Positions 63,796 to 64,000 of a stretch of 64,000 nucleotides of DNA are shown here, in pieces (the first letter of the stretch is position 1; each line of letters opens with the position of its first letter). This DNA comes from Candidatus Microthrix parvicella Bio17-1 (lineage in GTDB: Bacteria > Actinomycetota > Acidimicrobiia > Acidimicrobiales > Microtrichaceae): positions 682,001-746,000 of the forward strand of contig NZ_AMPG01000002.1 in NCBI RefSeq assembly GCF_000299415.1, in the 5' to 3' direction. Position numbers and translations under genes: made by a program. The notes beneath the pieces were generated by a model. That model was not told where the DNA came from and ran no database searches. It saw nothing but the letters and a program-made list of their open reading frames with translations.

Positions 63796-64000
63796 TCAGA
63801 CGCCCAGCTCGGCGGCCTTCGCATCGATGCCCTGGCGCTCGGCCCCGATGGTGGTGCTTTCACCGTGACCGGTATGCACCACCGTCTCGTCCGGCAAAGC
63901 CATCAGACGGTCACGAATCGAGGCGACGATGGTTGGCTCGTCGGAATAACTGCGGCCGGTGGCGCCGGGCCCTCCACAGAACAGCGTGTCGCCGGTGAAC
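63796..64000 (-). CDS. Metallo-beta-lactamase-fold hydrolase, C-terminal fragment
   Basis: The last 67 codons of a gene that starts beyond the window. The fragment reads FTGDTLFCGGPGATGRSYSD, then VVHTGHGESTTIGAE, which are the late metal-binding and HxxG-type motifs of glyoxalase II-like MBL-fold enzymes. The stop is the TGA at 63796-63798. The protein probably binds two zinc ions and hydrolyses a thioester or similar bond; the substrate is unknown. Confidence 0.88.
   Translation of the reverse strand, partial: FTGDTLFCGGPGATGRSYSDEPTIVASIRDRLMALPDETVVHTGHGESTTIGAERQGIDAKAAELGV

Overview
The window is about 64 kb of high-GC (roughly two-thirds G+C), densely coding DNA from an actinobacterium. 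Pointers are the many GTG starts and ATGA/GTGA start-stop overlaps, TANNNT -10 boxes lying 6-9 nt before start codons (leaderless transcription), a PASTA-repeat kinase homologue, a mycothiol-type DsbA protein, a LAxTG surface protein, a MoxR/DUF58/DUF4129 cluster, an SCP2-domain protein and a class III-like PPK2. The overall flavour fits Acidimicrobiia (a Microthrix-like organism), but this is inference from gene content; there is no rRNA in the window. I found no tRNA, rRNA, CRISPR array, prophage or intact insertion sequence.

Layout. 1-5.6 kb: rmlA-rmlC-rmlB (dTDP-rhamnose precursors) on the minus strand, divergent from a large two-domain glycosyltransferase. 5.6-13 kb: rhodanese-MoeB fusion, sirtuin, P2-type ATPase, zinc-ribbon membrane protein, an unknown protein, uridine kinase. 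13-16.8 kb: a beta-propeller lipoprotein divergent from a translationally coupled pair, a degenerate MraY/WecA-like membrane protein and a BpsA-like (branched polyamine synthase family) protein. 16.8-20.5 kb: transsulfuration pair (cystathionine gamma-synthase/lyase and cystathionine beta-synthase), a small membrane protein and a Fur-family regulator, facing a frameshifted pentapeptide-repeat gene. 21-24.3 kb: gatC-gatA-gatB. 24.7-28.3 kb: two coupled CitE/malyl-CoA-lyase homologues, an SCP2 protein, an ExoA-like glycosyltransferase. 28.3-34.4 kb: PASTA pseudokinase, secreted unknown, HAD hydrolase, DNA ligase ligA, membrane-anchored unknown. 34.4-40.1 kb: membrane protein, RDD protein, a nonapeptide-repeat protein, mnmA, a cysteine desulfurase (together serving tRNA thiolation), second RDD protein. 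40.2-46.3 kb: SpoIIM-like protein and the DUF58 / MoxR ATPase / DUF4350 / DUF4129 / membrane-protein operon. 46.4-54 kb: SRPBCC protein, a rhomboid lacking its catalytic His, a low-GC patch with a gene remnant, polysaccharide deacetylase, degenerate maltokinase, enoyl-CoA hydratase, LAxTG SGNH hydrolase. 54-64 kb: MeaB GTPase, NifU-like protein, MFS transporter, DsbA-like oxidoreductase, L,D-transpeptidase, alpha/beta hydrolase, J-domain protein, acidic unknown, glpX, PPK2, unknown, and the end of an MBL-fold hydrolase.

Three proteins in this window keep a fold while losing catalytic residues (PASTA kinase, maltokinase, rhomboid). With the coupled MraY-like/BpsA-like pair and the nonapeptide-repeat/RDD pair, these are the most interesting parts. 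The rest is mostly housekeeping metabolism, envelope assembly and sulfur transfer.
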